Position numbers and translations under genes: made by a program
NCBI GenBank assembly: GCA_035063785.1
Contig: JAPSFS010000010.1
Span: 1-64,000 of the forward strand
DNA from: Comamonas_C sp026954015
Lineage (GTDB): Bacteria; Pseudomonadota; Gammaproteobacteria; Burkholderiales; Burkholderiaceae_C
Reading direction: 5' to 3'
DNA length: 64,000 nucleotides
In this document: in pieces, positions 47,322-55,715 of the stretch
Layout: each line of letters starts with the position of its first letter
Numbering within the stretch: the first letter of the stretch is position 1
Notes under the pieces: model-generated
Databases searched by the model: none
What the model was told of the DNA's origin: nothing
The model's input: the letters and a program-made list of their open reading frames with translations, nothing else

Positions 47322-47334
47322 CAGAGGGCCTATC

Positions 47335-47380
47335 TCAAAAACAGGAGTTGCTTGCGCTTATCCACCAACAATTTCATCTA
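47335..47380 (+). repeat. Probable degenerate dispersed element between rseP and dxr
   Basis: CAAAAACAGGAGTTGCTTGC then GCTTATCCACCAA and a T-rich tail, in an AT-rich island of the rseP-dxr spacer. It shares the TTGC-GCTTATC core but lacks a clean second arm. Confidence 0.4.
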
Positions 47381-47424
47381 TTTTCGGACCTGAAACCAGC
47401 CAGTGACCGGCGCGACGCGCTCCC

Positions 47425-48600
47425 TTATTGCAAGCGATCGATCTGCCCGGCCGCCACCGCGCGACTGCGTTCGTCGAGTGCCAGCAGGGCCTGCAGCGTA
47501 CCGGCATTGGAGGGCACGACACTCTCCAAAGTTGCACGGTTGACCGCATGAATCTGGTCGAACCGGATACGCCGCTGCAAAAACGCCGCCACCGCCACCT
47601 CGTTGGCCGCATTGAGCACCGCCGTCGTGCCCTGCGCGGCCGCGAGCGCCTGCCACGACAGGTGCAGGCCGGGAAAGCGCCGCGCGTCCGCCTCCTCGAA
47701 GGTGAGCGCGGCCATCTGCGCAAAATCGAGCGGCGCGGCGCCGCTCGCCACGCGCTCGGGCCAGGCCAGGCCCACGGCGATGGGCACGCGCATGTCGGGC
47801 GTGCCCAGCTGCGCGATGATGGACGCGTCCACGTACTGCACCATCGAATGGATGATCTGCTGCGGGTGGATCACCACCTTGATTTGCTCCGGTGCGAGAT
47901 CGAACAGCCAGCGTGCCTCGATGACCTCCAGCGCCTTGTTCATCATGGTCGCCGAATCGACCGAGATCTTGCGGCCCATCACGAAGTTGGGGTGCGCGCA
48001 GGCTTCGTCGGGCGTCACGTTGCGAAGCGTGGCCGGATCGCGCGTGCGAAACGGCCCGCCCGAGGCGGTGAGCAGGATGTGGTCGACGCGGCGCGCCCAG
48101 GCCGAGCGGTCCTCGGGCAGGCTCTGGAAGATGGCCGAGTGCTCGCTGTCGATCGGCAGCAGCGTCGCGCCGCCCTCCTTCACCGCGCGCAGGAAGACCT
48201 CGCCGCCGACGACCAGCGCCTCCTTGTTCGCGAGCAGCAGGCGCTTGCCCGCGCGCGCCGCGGCGATGCAGGGCGCCAGGCCCGCCGCGCCGACGATGGC
48301 GGCCATGACGGCATCCGCCTCGGGGTGCGACGCTATTTGCTCAAGAGCATCTGGCGCTTGCAGCACCTGCGTGGGCAGGCCATTGGCCTTGAGCTTTTCG
48401 GCCAGATCGCGCGCATGCGCGCCGCTCGCCATCACGGCATAGCGCGGCTTGAATTGCGCGCACTGCGCCAGCAGCGCATCGACGCGCGTGGCGGCGCTGA
48501 GCGCAAAGACTTCGTAGCGGTCCAGGTGGCGGGCCACGACGTCCAGGGTGTTGGTGCCGATCGAGCCGGTCGACCCCAGTATCGTGAGGCGTAGTTTCAT
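47425..48600 (-). CDS. dxr: 1-deoxy-D-xylulose 5-phosphate reductoisomerase
   Basis: 391 residues from MKLRLTILGSTGSIGTNTLDVV; its ATG overlaps the cdsA stop (ATGA). NADPH-binding GSTGSIG, LANKEALVVGGEVF, the metal and substrate segment LLPIDSEHSAIFQSL, TASGGPFR, NFVMGRKISVDSATMMNKALEVIEA and IHPQQIIHSMVQYVDAS. Second step of the MEP isoprenoid pathway, sensible beside uppS. Residues 77-91 (TQVLQAPDALEQIAS) match a degenerate dispersed element. Confidence 0.97.
   Translation of the reverse strand: MKLRLTILGSTGSIGTNTLDVVARHLDRYEVFALSAATRVDALLAQCAQFKPRYAVMASGAHARDLAEKLKANGLPTQVLQAPDALEQIASHPEADAVMAAIVGAAGLAPCIAAARAGKRLLLANKEALVVGGEVFLRAVKEGGATLLPIDSEHSAIFQSLPEDRSAWARRVDHILLTASGGPFRTRDPATLRNVTPDEACAHPNFVMGRKISVDSATMMNKALEVIEARWLFDLAPEQIKVVIHPQQIIHSMVQYVDASIIAQLGTPDMRVPIAVGLAWPERVASGAAPLDFAQMAALTFEEADARRFPGLHLSWQALAAAQGTTAVLNAANEVAVAAFLQRRIRFDQIHAVNRATLESVVPSNAGTLQALLALDERSRAVAAGQIDRLQ
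48331..48372 (+). repeat. Probable degenerate dispersed element inside dxr
   Basis: GCTATTTGCTCAAGAGCATC followed by TGGCGCTTGCAGCACCTGCG, similar to one half of the rarA copy (CACTATTTGCTTCAA). In frame with dxr in a surface region. Confidence 0.4.
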
Positions 48601-49439
48601 GAGGGTGTGAACGACGAGATCATCAAGGCGAGCGGCAGCGTGGGCAGCAGCGCGTCCACGCGGTCGAGCACGCCGCCGTGGCCGGGCAGCAGGCGGCTGC
48701 TGTCCTTGGCGCCACTGCTGCGCTTGACGAGCGATTCGATCAAATCGCCCGCCACGCCCATGCTGCACAAGAACAGCACGCCCGGCACCAGCCAGAGCCA
48801 GCCGCGGCGCGCGAGCAGCGTGTAGAGGCTGGGCACGTCCGCCTGCCAGCGGCCATCCGCCCAGGCCCAGACGAGCGCGAGCGCGAGCACGCCCGCCATG
48901 CCGCCCCACACACCTTCCCAGCTCTTGCCGGGGCTGATCGCGGGCGCGAGCTTGCGCCGGCCGAAGGCGCGCCCGGCAAAGTAGGCAAAGATGTCCGCCG
49001 CCCAGACGAGGCAGAGGATGGAGAGCAGGAAGTTGACGCCGATCGCGCGCGCCTGCGCGAGCGCCAGCCACGCAAGCCACAGCGCCAGCACCCCGCCCAC
49101 GACGCGCGCTGCGCGCGGCACCTGCGGCCACAGCGGCACGCCGCGCGCCAGCAGCCAGCCGCCCACCAGCACCCAGGCCGCGCCCGCGAGCGTCCACAGC
49201 CACGGCAGCGGCGCGGCGATCCAGCCCAGCGCCCAGCTTGCGCCGCACAGCACGCTGCCCACGAGCGCCAGCAGCAGCGACGGCGCCTGCGCCAGGCCGT
49301 TGAGCCGCCCCCACTCCCAGCACGCCGCGGCGATGAACACCAGCGTGACCGCCGCCAGCGGCACGAACGACGGATAAAACAGCGCGGGCAGCAGGATGGC
49401 CAGCAGCACCAGCGCGGTGAGGACGCGCTGCTTCAGCAC
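48597..49439 (-). CDS. cdsA: Phosphatidate cytidylyltransferase
   Basis: 280 residues, polytopic inner-membrane protein (about eight hydrophobic segments from residue 5 on). CTP transferase signature near the C-terminus: DLIESLVKRSSGAKDSSRLLPGHGGVLDRVD. It makes CDP-diacylglycerol for phospholipids. Overlaps uppS by 7 bp and dxr by 4 bp, so the three are translationally linked. Confidence 0.95.
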   Translation of the reverse strand: MLKQRVLTALVLLAILLPALFYPSFVPLAAVTLVFIAAACWEWGRLNGLAQAPSLLLALVGSVLCGASWALGWIAAPLPWLWTLAGAAWVLVGGWLLARGVPLWPQVPRAARVVGGVLALWLAWLALAQARAIGVNFLLSILCLVWAADIFAYFAGRAFGRRKLAPAISPGKSWEGVWGGMAGVLALALVWAWADGRWQADVPSLYTLLARRGWLWLVPGVLFLCSMGVAGDLIESLVKRSSGAKDSSRLLPGHGGVLDRVDALLPTLPLALMISSFTPS

Positions 49440-50131
49440 GGCGCGCCCCGCACCTGCTCGGAGGTGAGGCCGTAGCGCCGCTCGCGCGCGCAGAACGCGG
49501 CAATCGCCGCATCCAGCGCGGCCTCATCGAAGTCCGGCCAGAGCGTGTCGCTGAAGTACAGCTCGCTGTACGCCGCCTGCCAGAGCAGGAAATTGCTGAT
49601 GCGCATTTCGCCGCCCGTGCGGATGAGCAGGTCGGGATCGGGCGCGTGCGCCAGGCTCATAGCCGTCTGCAGACTGGCCTCGGTGATCGCCTCGCCGCGC
49701 GCGGCCAACCCCGCGGCGGCCTGCGCGATATCCCAGCGGCCGCCGTAGTTGAAGCACACGTTGAGCTGCAGGCGCGCGTTGGCCGCGGTGGCTGCCTCGG
49801 CCTGCTCCAGCGCAGAGCGCATCGCCCCCGGCAGGCCTGAGCGCTCACCGACGAAGCGCAGGCGCACGCCGTCCTGCGTGAGCTGCGGTACCTCGCGCAC
49901 CAGCGCCTTGCCCATGAGCTGCATGAGGCCGGAGACTTCGTCCTGCGGGCGGCTCCAGTTCTCGGACGAAAACGCAAACACCGTGAGCACCGCGATGCCG
50001 CGTGCCGCGCAGGCCTTGACGCAGCGGCGCAGCGACTCCACGCCCTGCCTGTGCCCGGCCAGGCGCGGCAGCAGGCGCCGGCGTGCCCAGCGGCCATTGC
50101 CGTCCATCACGATCGCGATGTGGCGTGGCAT
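49433..50131 (-). CDS. uppS: Isoprenyl transferase (undecaprenyl-diphosphate synthase)
   Basis: 232 residues from MPRHIAIVMDGNGRWARRR, chosen because a GAGG ribosome site lies five bases before this ATG. An in-frame ATG at 50173 and a TTG at 50203 would add an N-terminus encoded mostly by a 7-bp tandem repeat. Conserved UppS motifs: MDGNGRWA with the catalytic Asp, GHRQGVESLRR, FAFSSENW and LLIRTGGEMRISNFLLWQAAYSELYF. Makes the lipid carrier for peptidoglycan and other glycans. Confidence 0.93.
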   Translation of the reverse strand: MPRHIAIVMDGNGRWARRRLLPRLAGHRQGVESLRRCVKACAARGIAVLTVFAFSSENWSRPQDEVSGLMQLMGKALVREVPQLTQDGVRLRFVGERSGLPGAMRSALEQAEAATAANARLQLNVCFNYGGRWDIAQAAAGLAARGEAITEASLQTAMSLAHAPDPDLLIRTGGEMRISNFLLWQAAYSELYFSDTLWPDFDEAALDAAIAAFCARERRYGLTSEQVRGAPC

Positions 50132-50144
50132 GGACGCCTCATCT

Positions 50145-50170
50145 GGCGTTGGGCGTTGGGCGTTGGGCGT
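50145..50170 (-). repeat. Heptamer tandem repeat at the 5' end of uppS
   Basis: On the plus strand GGGCGTT is present twice in full, followed by GGGCGT and preceded by an imperfect GGCGTT, about 3.7 units. The unit is 7 bp, so gain or loss shifts the frame between the upstream ATG (50173) and the UppS body. Confidence 0.7.
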
Positions 50171-50204
50171 CATGGGCCGGGACGACGAACGCTGAACGCT
50201 CAAC

Positions 50205-50765
50205 TCAAACCGCCATGATCTCTTGTTCCTTGGCCGCGACCAAGGCGTCTATTTCGGCGACCTGCTTGTCGGTGAGCTTTTGAATCTCGGCCTCGGAGCG
50301 CTTGAGCTCGTCCTCGCTCGCTTCCTTGTCCTTGACCATCTTCTTCACGGCTTCGTTGGCGTCGCGGCGCAGGTTGCGCACGACGACCTTGGCCGATTCG
50401 CCCTCCTGGCGCACGATCTTGGTCATCTCCTTGCGCCGCTCTTCGCTCATCGGCGGCATGGGCACGCGGATCAGGTCGCCCACGCTGGCGGGGTTCAGGC
50501 CCAGGTCGCTCTCGCGGATGGCCTTCTCCACCTTGGCGGCCATGTTCTTTTCCCACGGCTGCACGCTGATGGTGCGCGCATCGATCAGCGAGACGTTGGC
50601 CACCTGCGACAGCGGCACCATGGAGCCGTAGTACTCCACGTGGATGGTGTCGAGCAGCGCGGTGCTGGCGCGGCCCGTGCGGATCTTGGTGAGATTGTTC
50701 TTGAACGCCTCGACGGAATGCTCCATCCTGGCTTTGGCGTTCTTCTGGATGTCGGTGATGGCCAT
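50205..50765 (-). CDS. frr: Ribosome recycling factor
   Basis: 186 residues from MAITDIQKNAKARMEHSVEAFKNNLTKIRTGRAS, the standard RRF start. Also VEYYGSMVPLSQVANVSLIDARTISVQPWEK, IRVPMPPMSEERRKEMTKIVRQEGESAKVVVRNLRRDAN and a lysine/glutamate-rich final helix. It splits post-termination ribosomes with EF-G. Between pyrH and uppS, as is typical. Confidence 0.97.
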   Translation of the reverse strand: MAITDIQKNAKARMEHSVEAFKNNLTKIRTGRASTALLDTIHVEYYGSMVPLSQVANVSLIDARTISVQPWEKNMAAKVEKAIRESDLGLNPASVGDLIRVPMPPMSEERRKEMTKIVRQEGESAKVVVRNLRRDANEAVKKMVKDKEASEDELKRSEAEIQKLTDKQVAEIDALVAAKEQEIMAV

Positions 50766-50803
50766 GACGAACTCCTGCGCGGCGCTGCGGGCGCCGCCAA
50801 CTC

Positions 50804-51523
50804 TCAAGCGTATACCAAGGTGCCTTCGTCTTCACCGAGGATGACGCGCTTGAACGCCCCCGGCTTGAAGATCGAGAACACGCGGATCGGCAGCTTCTGG
50901 TCGCGGCACAGCGCAAAGGCCGTGGCGTCCATGATGCCCAGGTTCTTCACCATCGCTTCGTCAAAAGTGAGCCTGGCGTAGCGCGTGGCGTTCGGGTCCT
51001 TCTTGGGGTCGGAGGTGTAGACGCCGTCGACCTTGGTGGCCTTGAGCACCAGGTCGGCGCCGATCTCCGCGCCGCGCAGCGCCGCCGCCGTATCGGTGGT
51101 GAAGAAGGGGTTGCCCGTGCCGGCGGCGAACACCACCACCTTGCCCTCTTCGAGGTACTGCAGCGCCTTGGGCCGCACGTAGGGCTCGACGACCTCCTGG
51201 ATGCCGATGGCCGACATCACGCGCGCCGTCATGCCCTGCTTGTTCATGGTGTCCGCCAGCGCCAGCGCGTTCATCACGGTGGCGAGCATGCCCATGTAGT
51301 CGGCGGTGGCGCGGTCCATCCCCTCAGCGCCGCCCGCGACGCCGCGAAAGATGTTGCCACCGCCGATCACCACCGCCACCTCCACGCCCATCTGCGTGAC
51401 CTCGGCGATCTCCTGCACCATGCGCACGATGGTCGCGCGGTTGATGCCGAAGGCGTCATCCCCCATGAGCGCCTCGCCCGACAGCTTGAGCAGGACGCGT
51501 TGGTGTACGGGCTTGGCGGTCAT
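50804..51523 (-). CDS. pyrH: Uridylate kinase
   Basis: 239 residues from MTAKPVHQRVLLKLSGEALMGDD. Amino-acid-kinase fold UMP kinase: RVLLKLSGEAL, VVIGGGNIFRG, GMDRATADYMGMLATVMNALAL, FAAGTGNPFFTTDTAAALRGAEI and LKATKVDGVYTSDPKKDP. Makes UDP for nucleotide pools; linked by pathway to carAB in the same window. Confidence 0.97.
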   Translation of the reverse strand: MTAKPVHQRVLLKLSGEALMGDDAFGINRATIVRMVQEIAEVTQMGVEVAVVIGGGNIFRGVAGGAEGMDRATADYMGMLATVMNALALADTMNKQGMTARVMSAIGIQEVVEPYVRPKALQYLEEGKVVVFAAGTGNPFFTTDTAAALRGAEIGADLVLKATKVDGVYTSDPKKDPNATRYARLTFDEAMVKNLGIMDATAFALCRDQKLPIRVFSIFKPGAFKRVILGEDEGTLVYA

Positions 51524-51564
51524 GGTGGCTGCTCCGTGGGGTGGTGGTTCGGGGAACGGTGCCG

Positions 51565-52461
51565 TCAGGCCGCCGACTTCGCGGCGGCGACCTGCGCGGC
51601 CACCTCGGCGGCAAAGTCGTCGGTCTTTTTCTCGATGCCCTCGCCCACGACGTAGAGCGTGAAACCCTTGACCGTGGTCTTGTGCTCCTTGAGCATCTGC
51701 GCAACCGTCTGCTTGCCGTCGGCGGCCTTCACGAAGACCTGGTCGGCGAGCGACACCTCCTTGAGGTACTTGTGGATGGAGCCTTCCACCATCTTGGTGA
51801 CGATCTCGGCGGGCTTGCCCGATTCCGCTGCCTTGGCCACCGCCACCGCGCGCTCGCGCTCGACGAGCTCGGCGGGCACCTCGGCGCCGGTGAGCGCCAC
51901 GGGCTTCATCGCGGCCACGTGCATGGCCACATCCTTGGCGGCCACCGGGTCGCCCTCGTACTCGACGACGACGCCGATGCGCGTGCCGTGCAGGTAGTGC
52001 GCGAGCGGCGTGCCCGCGAAGCGCTTGAAGCGGCGCAGCGACATGTTCTCGCCGATCTTGCCGATCAGGCCCTTGCGCACGTCCTCGAGCGTGGGGCCAT
52101 AGCCGTCCTGCTCGTAGGGCAGCGCGGCCAGCGCCGCCAGATCCGCCGGGTTGCGCTCGGCCACGAGCCTGGCGGCGCCATTGGCCATGGCGATGAAGCT
52201 CTCGTTCTTGGACACGAAGTCGGTCTCGCTGTTGACCTCGACGATCGCGCCCACGTCGCCCTGGATGCAGGCGGCGATGACGCCCTCGGCCGTCACGCGC
52301 GAGGCGGCCTTGCCGGCCTTGGTGCCGAGCTTGACGCGCAGGATTTCCTCGGCCTTGGCCATGTCGCCTTCGGCTTCGGTGAGCGCGCGCTTGCACTCCA
52401 TCATCGGGGCGTCGGTCTTGGCGCGCAGTTCGCCCACCATGCTTGCAGTGATCGCTGCCAT
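51565..52461 (-). CDS. tsf: Elongation factor Ts
   Basis: 298 residues from MAAITASMVGELRAKTDAPMMECKRAL with a GGAGA site. N-terminal UBA-like domain, then the EF-Tu interacting core VEVNSETDFVSKNESF, and later MHVAAMKPVAL and VSLADQVFVKAADGKQTVAQML. Recycles EF-Tu-GDP. Preceded by an intrinsic terminator-like hairpin after rpsB. Confidence 0.98.
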   Translation of the reverse strand: MAAITASMVGELRAKTDAPMMECKRALTEAEGDMAKAEEILRVKLGTKAGKAASRVTAEGVIAACIQGDVGAIVEVNSETDFVSKNESFIAMANGAARLVAERNPADLAALAALPYEQDGYGPTLEDVRKGLIGKIGENMSLRRFKRFAGTPLAHYLHGTRIGVVVEYEGDPVAAKDVAMHVAAMKPVALTGAEVPAELVERERAVAVAKAAESGKPAEIVTKMVEGSIHKYLKEVSLADQVFVKAADGKQTVAQMLKEHKTTVKGFTLYVVGEGIEKKTDDFAAEVAAQVAAAKSAA

Positions 52462-52492
52462 TGTCGTTTCTCCAGTCTCGAATTCAAACCCT

Positions 52493-52550
52493 AAAAAAAT
52501 GGGGCACACGGCGGGCCCCACTCCTGGTGCACGGCCCGCCAGCGCGGGCC
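52493..52550 (-). terminator. rpsB-tsf intercistronic terminator/attenuator
   Basis: Read on the minus strand: a first hairpin with GGCCCGC/GCGGGCC arms (7 bp, 4-base loop, 52533-52550), then TGGGGC/GCCCCA (52500-52520, 9-base loop) followed directly by seven Ts (52493-52499). Placement between co-transcribed genes suggests partial termination, giving more rpsB than tsf mRNA. Confidence 0.8.
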
Positions 52551-52559
52551 GGCGGGATC

Positions 52560-53318
52560 TCAGGCGGCGCCTTCCTGCACTTCCACGAATTCGTCCGTGC
52601 CCTCGGCCGCCCCCACAGCAGCCTTGGCCACCTCGTCGATCGCGTTGGCCTTGCCTTCGAGGATCGCGTCGGCGATGCCGCGCGCATACAGCGCAACGGC
52701 CTTGGATGAATCGTCGTTGCCCGGGATCACGTAATCGATGCCCACCGGCGAGTGGTTGGAATCAACCACGCCGATCAGCGCGATGCCGAGCTTCCTGGCC
52801 TCGGACACCGCGATCTTGTGGTAGCCCACGTCGATCACGAAGATCGCGTCGGGCAGCGCCACCATGTCCTGGATGCCACCGATGTCCTTTTCCAGCTTGG
52901 CAAGCTCGCGGTTGAACATGAGCTGCTCTTTCTTGCTCATGCTCTCCAGCCCCGCTTCCTGCTGCGCCTTCATGTCCTTCAGGCGCTTGATCGAGGTCTT
53001 CACCGTCTTGAAGTTGGTGAGCATGCCGCCCAGCCAGCGCTGGTCCACATAGGGCATGCCCGCGCGCTGCGCCTGCTCGGCGATGATCTCGCGCGCCTGG
53101 CGCTTGGTGCCCACCATCAGGATGGAGCCGCGGTTGGCGGCAAGCTGCCTGGCAAACTTCTGCGCTTCCTCGAACATCGGAAGCGTCTTTTCCAGGTTGA
53201 TGATGTGGATCTTGTTGCGGTGACCGAAGATGTACGGGGCCATCTTCGGGTTCCAGAAGCGGGTCTGGTGGCCGAAGTGGACACCGGCTTCCAGCATTTC
53301 GCGCATGGTGACAGGCAT
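52560..53318 (-). CDS. rpsB: 30S ribosomal protein S2
   Basis: 252 residues from MPVTMREMLEAGVHFGHQTRFWNPKMAPYIFG with a GGAG site. Also INLEKTLPMFEEAQKFARQLAANRGSILMVGTKRQA, YVDQRWLGGMLTNFKTVKTSIKRL and GIDYVIPGNDDSSKAVALYARGIADAILEG. First gene of the long minus-strand cluster, with a ~140-base leader that could carry S2 autoregulation. Confidence 0.98.
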   Translation of the reverse strand: MPVTMREMLEAGVHFGHQTRFWNPKMAPYIFGHRNKIHIINLEKTLPMFEEAQKFARQLAANRGSILMVGTKRQAREIIAEQAQRAGMPYVDQRWLGGMLTNFKTVKTSIKRLKDMKAQQEAGLESMSKKEQLMFNRELAKLEKDIGGIQDMVALPDAIFVIDVGYHKIAVSEARKLGIALIGVVDSNHSPVGIDYVIPGNDDSSKAVALYARGIADAILEGKANAIDEVAKAAVGAAEGTDEFVEVQEGAA

Positions 53319-53467
53319 GGGTTGCTCCAGAAGGTTGGGTCTAGAAGCCAGCCCCGAAAATCGCACCGCACGGCGGACGTGGGCGCGACACCTTGGTGAG
53401 GCCGGTTCGTGATTTGTCTTGTCTGGCCGGGTAAACCCTAGGGCGCCAGCATCAGCAAAACCATGAA

Positions 53468-53473
53468 ATTATA
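53468..53473 (-). promoter_or_regulatory. -10 box of the probable rpsB promoter
   Basis: A perfect TATAAT on the minus strand, 150 bp before rpsB. No recognisable -35 hexamer at 16-18 bp. It is the only AT-rich patch in the rpsB-nnr gap, which otherwise holds the untranslated rpsB leader. Confidence 0.5.
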
Positions 53474-53528
53474 ACGCGCACCCGCTGCCCGCCGGGGCGA
53501 GGCCGCACGCCCCACGGCACGCGCCACA

Positions 53529-55058
53529 ATGCCCGCCATGCACCGCATCACCGGCACCACCCCCGAGCCGCTGCACGACTGCGCCGCCACCCGCGCGCTG
53601 GAGGCGACGACGGCCGCCACGCTCGCGCCCCACACGCTGATGCAGCGCGCCGGCGTGGCGGTGGCGCGGCTCGCGCAGGCACTGGCGCCGCACGCGCGCA
53701 TGGTCTGGATCGCCTGCGGCAGCGGCAACAACGGCGGCGATGGCCTGGAGGCCGCCGCGCTGCTGCAGGCGGCGGGCCGCCCGGTATGCGTCACGCTGCT
53801 CACGCACGGGCGCCCTCCCCAAGACGCGGCGCAGTCACTGGAGCGCGCACGGCAGGCGGGCGTGCGCTTTGTCGACGCGGCGCCCGCGCTGGGCCCGCAG
53901 GATCTGTGCGTGGATGCGCTGCTGGGCATAGGCTTGAACGCCGCGCCGCGCGCGCATGGACCGGATGCGCGGCTTGCGTCGTCGCTCGCGCAACTGCGCG
54001 CCAGCCCCGCCGCCACCCTGTGCGTGGATGTGCCCTCGGGCCTGATCGCCGACACCGGCCACTGGGCGCCGGGCTTTGAAGGCTCCGCCCCCGGCGCGGG
54101 CGTGCGCCACACGCTTGCGCTGCTCACGCTGCACCCCGGCCTGTTCACCGCGCAGGGGCGCGACGCGGCAGGCACGGTGTGGCTCGATGACCTGGGCGTG
54201 GACGCCAGCGCGCAGGCACCCGCCGCGTGGCTCTCGGGCACACCGGCGCGGCATGCCCGCGCACACGCAAGCCACAAGGGCAGCTTCGGCGACGTTGCCG
54301 TCGTCGGTGGCGAGGGGCTGGCCGCGCGTGGCATGGGCATGACGGGCGCTGCGGTGCTGGCGGCGCTGAGCGCGCTGCACGGCGGCGCGGGGCGCGTGCT
54401 GCTGGCGCTGCTCGACGACGGCGCCACCGGGGCGCTGGCGGCGCACCCGGAGCTGATGCTGCGCCGCTTCGACGCGCTGGAGCTCGACCACGGCGCGGTG
54501 GTCTGCGGCTGCGGCGGCGGTCAGGTCGTCGCAAAGGTGCTGCCGCGCGTGCTCGATCAGGCGCGCCGCCTGGTGCTGGACGCCGACGCGCTCAACGCGA
54601 TCGCCGCCGACGCGCCGCTGCAGCGCCAGCTTGCCGCGCGCGGTGGCCGCGCAGACCACGCGACGGTGCTCACCCCGCATCCGCTCGAAGCCGCGCGGCT
54701 GCTGGCCAGCACCACGGCCGCTGTGCAGGCCGACCGGCTCGCCGCCGCGCACGCGCTGGCCCGGCGCTTTGCTTGCACCGTGGTGCTCAAGGGTTCGGGC
54801 ACCATCATCGCCGCGCCCGCGCAGGTGGCGCGCATCAACCCGACGGGCAATGCGCTGCTGGCCACGGCGGGCACGGGCGACGTGCTCGCGGGCCTGGTCG
54901 GCGCGCGCCTGGCCGCGAGCGCACGCACCGACCACGCCGCCATGCTGGAGGCGGCTGGCGCGGCGTGCTGGCTGCACGGCGCGGCGGCCGACCACTGGCC
55001 CGCCGGGCGGGCGCTCACCGCGTCGCGGCTGGCGAGCACCCTGGACTGCGGGTACTAG
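53529..55058 (+). CDS. nnr: Bifunctional NAD(P)H-hydrate epimerase / ADP-dependent dehydratase
   Basis: 509 residues, repairs hydrated NAD(P)H. N-terminal YjeF epimerase domain (about 15-225): GSGNNGGDGLEAA, VDALLGIGLN and LCVDVPSGLIADTG. C-terminal ribokinase-like dehydratase domain: HKGSFGDVAVVGG, LVLDADALNAI, TVLTPHPLEAARLL, VVLKGSGTIIA and INPTGNALLATAGTGDVLAGLVG. Full-length fusion as in E. coli YjeF. Convergent with the lipoprotein gene. Confidence 0.95.
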   Translation: MPAMHRITGTTPEPLHDCAATRALEATTAATLAPHTLMQRAGVAVARLAQALAPHARMVWIACGSGNNGGDGLEAAALLQAAGRPVCVTLLTHGRPPQDAAQSLERARQAGVRFVDAAPALGPQDLCVDALLGIGLNAAPRAHGPDARLASSLAQLRASPAATLCVDVPSGLIADTGHWAPGFEGSAPGAGVRHTLALLTLHPGLFTAQGRDAAGTVWLDDLGVDASAQAPAAWLSGTPARHARAHASHKGSFGDVAVVGGEGLAARGMGMTGAAVLAALSALHGGAGRVLLALLDDGATGALAAHPELMLRRFDALELDHGAVVCGCGGGQVVAKVLPRVLDQARRLVLDADALNAIAADAPLQRQLAARGGRADHATVLTPHPLEAARLLASTTAAVQADRLAAAHALARRFACTVVLKGSGTIIAAPAQVARINPTGNALLATAGTGDVLAGLVGARLAASARTDHAAMLEAAGAACWLHGAAADHWPAGRALTASRLASTLDCGY

Positions 55059-55061
55059 ATT

Positions 55062-55715
55062 TCAGCGCGTTCCCGCGCCCTGCACCAGATCGATGCGCCG
55101 CTGCAGCGCAGCCCCCAGGTCGGCGTCGCCGAGCGAGCGCGCACGCTCCTGGCGCAGCAGCAGCCAGGCGAGCAGCGGGCGGCGCCAGCCCTGCACGGAT
55201 GCGGTGTCCGTGGCGAGCACGAGCGTCTGCGGCGTCGCGCGGCCTGCGCGCAGCGCGGCGCCCGCGGCGACGAGGCGCGAGAGCGGGTCGGCGATCGCGG
55301 CGATGGCCTGCACGTCGCGCGCGGCGGCGCGCTGCGCCTCGGGCAGCAGCGCCACGCGCACCGGATCGGTCTGCCCGGCGAGGTAGTCGGCGTAGGCCGC
55401 GTCCTGCGCGCTCGCATCCACGCGCAGCGCCTCGAATGCGCTGCACGGGCCCGATTGCACGCTGGCCACCTCGGCGGCGCAGCGCAGCAGCGCCAGGCGC
55501 GCCGCGAGTTCAGGGCGGCCCGTGCGCGCCACCTCGGCACGCGCGCGCGCCCAGGCGCTTTCGGCCACCGCGTCGTCGCCGCTCAGGTAGGCCTCCATCG
55601 CGCGTTCGGCGGCGCCGTGCGCGTTCAGCTGCCAGTCGGGCGCGGGCGGCGCACCGGCGCAGGCGCCAAGCATCACAGCCGCGCACACGAGCATGCACCG
55701 TATGCTGGTCTTCAT
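55062..55715 (-). CDS. Putative ABC-transport-associated lipoprotein
   Basis: 217 residues from MKTSIRCMLVCAAVMLGACAG, a signal peptide with lipobox LGAC. The rest is alanine- and arginine-rich and helical, without a clear domain. Its ATG overlaps the stop of the MCE gene (ATGA), so it is coupled to the transporter. Mla-type systems often end with an auxiliary lipoprotein; this protein fills that place, but sequence similarity was not evident by eye. Confidence 0.7.
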   Translation of the reverse strand: MKTSIRCMLVCAAVMLGACAGAPPAPDWQLNAHGAAERAMEAYLSGDDAVAESAWARARAEVARTGRPELAARLALLRCAAEVASVQSGPCSAFEALRVDASAQDAAYADYLAGQTDPVRVALLPEAQRAAARDVQAIAAIADPLSRLVAAGAALRAGRATPQTLVLATDTASVQGWRRPLLAWLLLRQERARSLGDADLGAALQRRIDLVQGAGTR

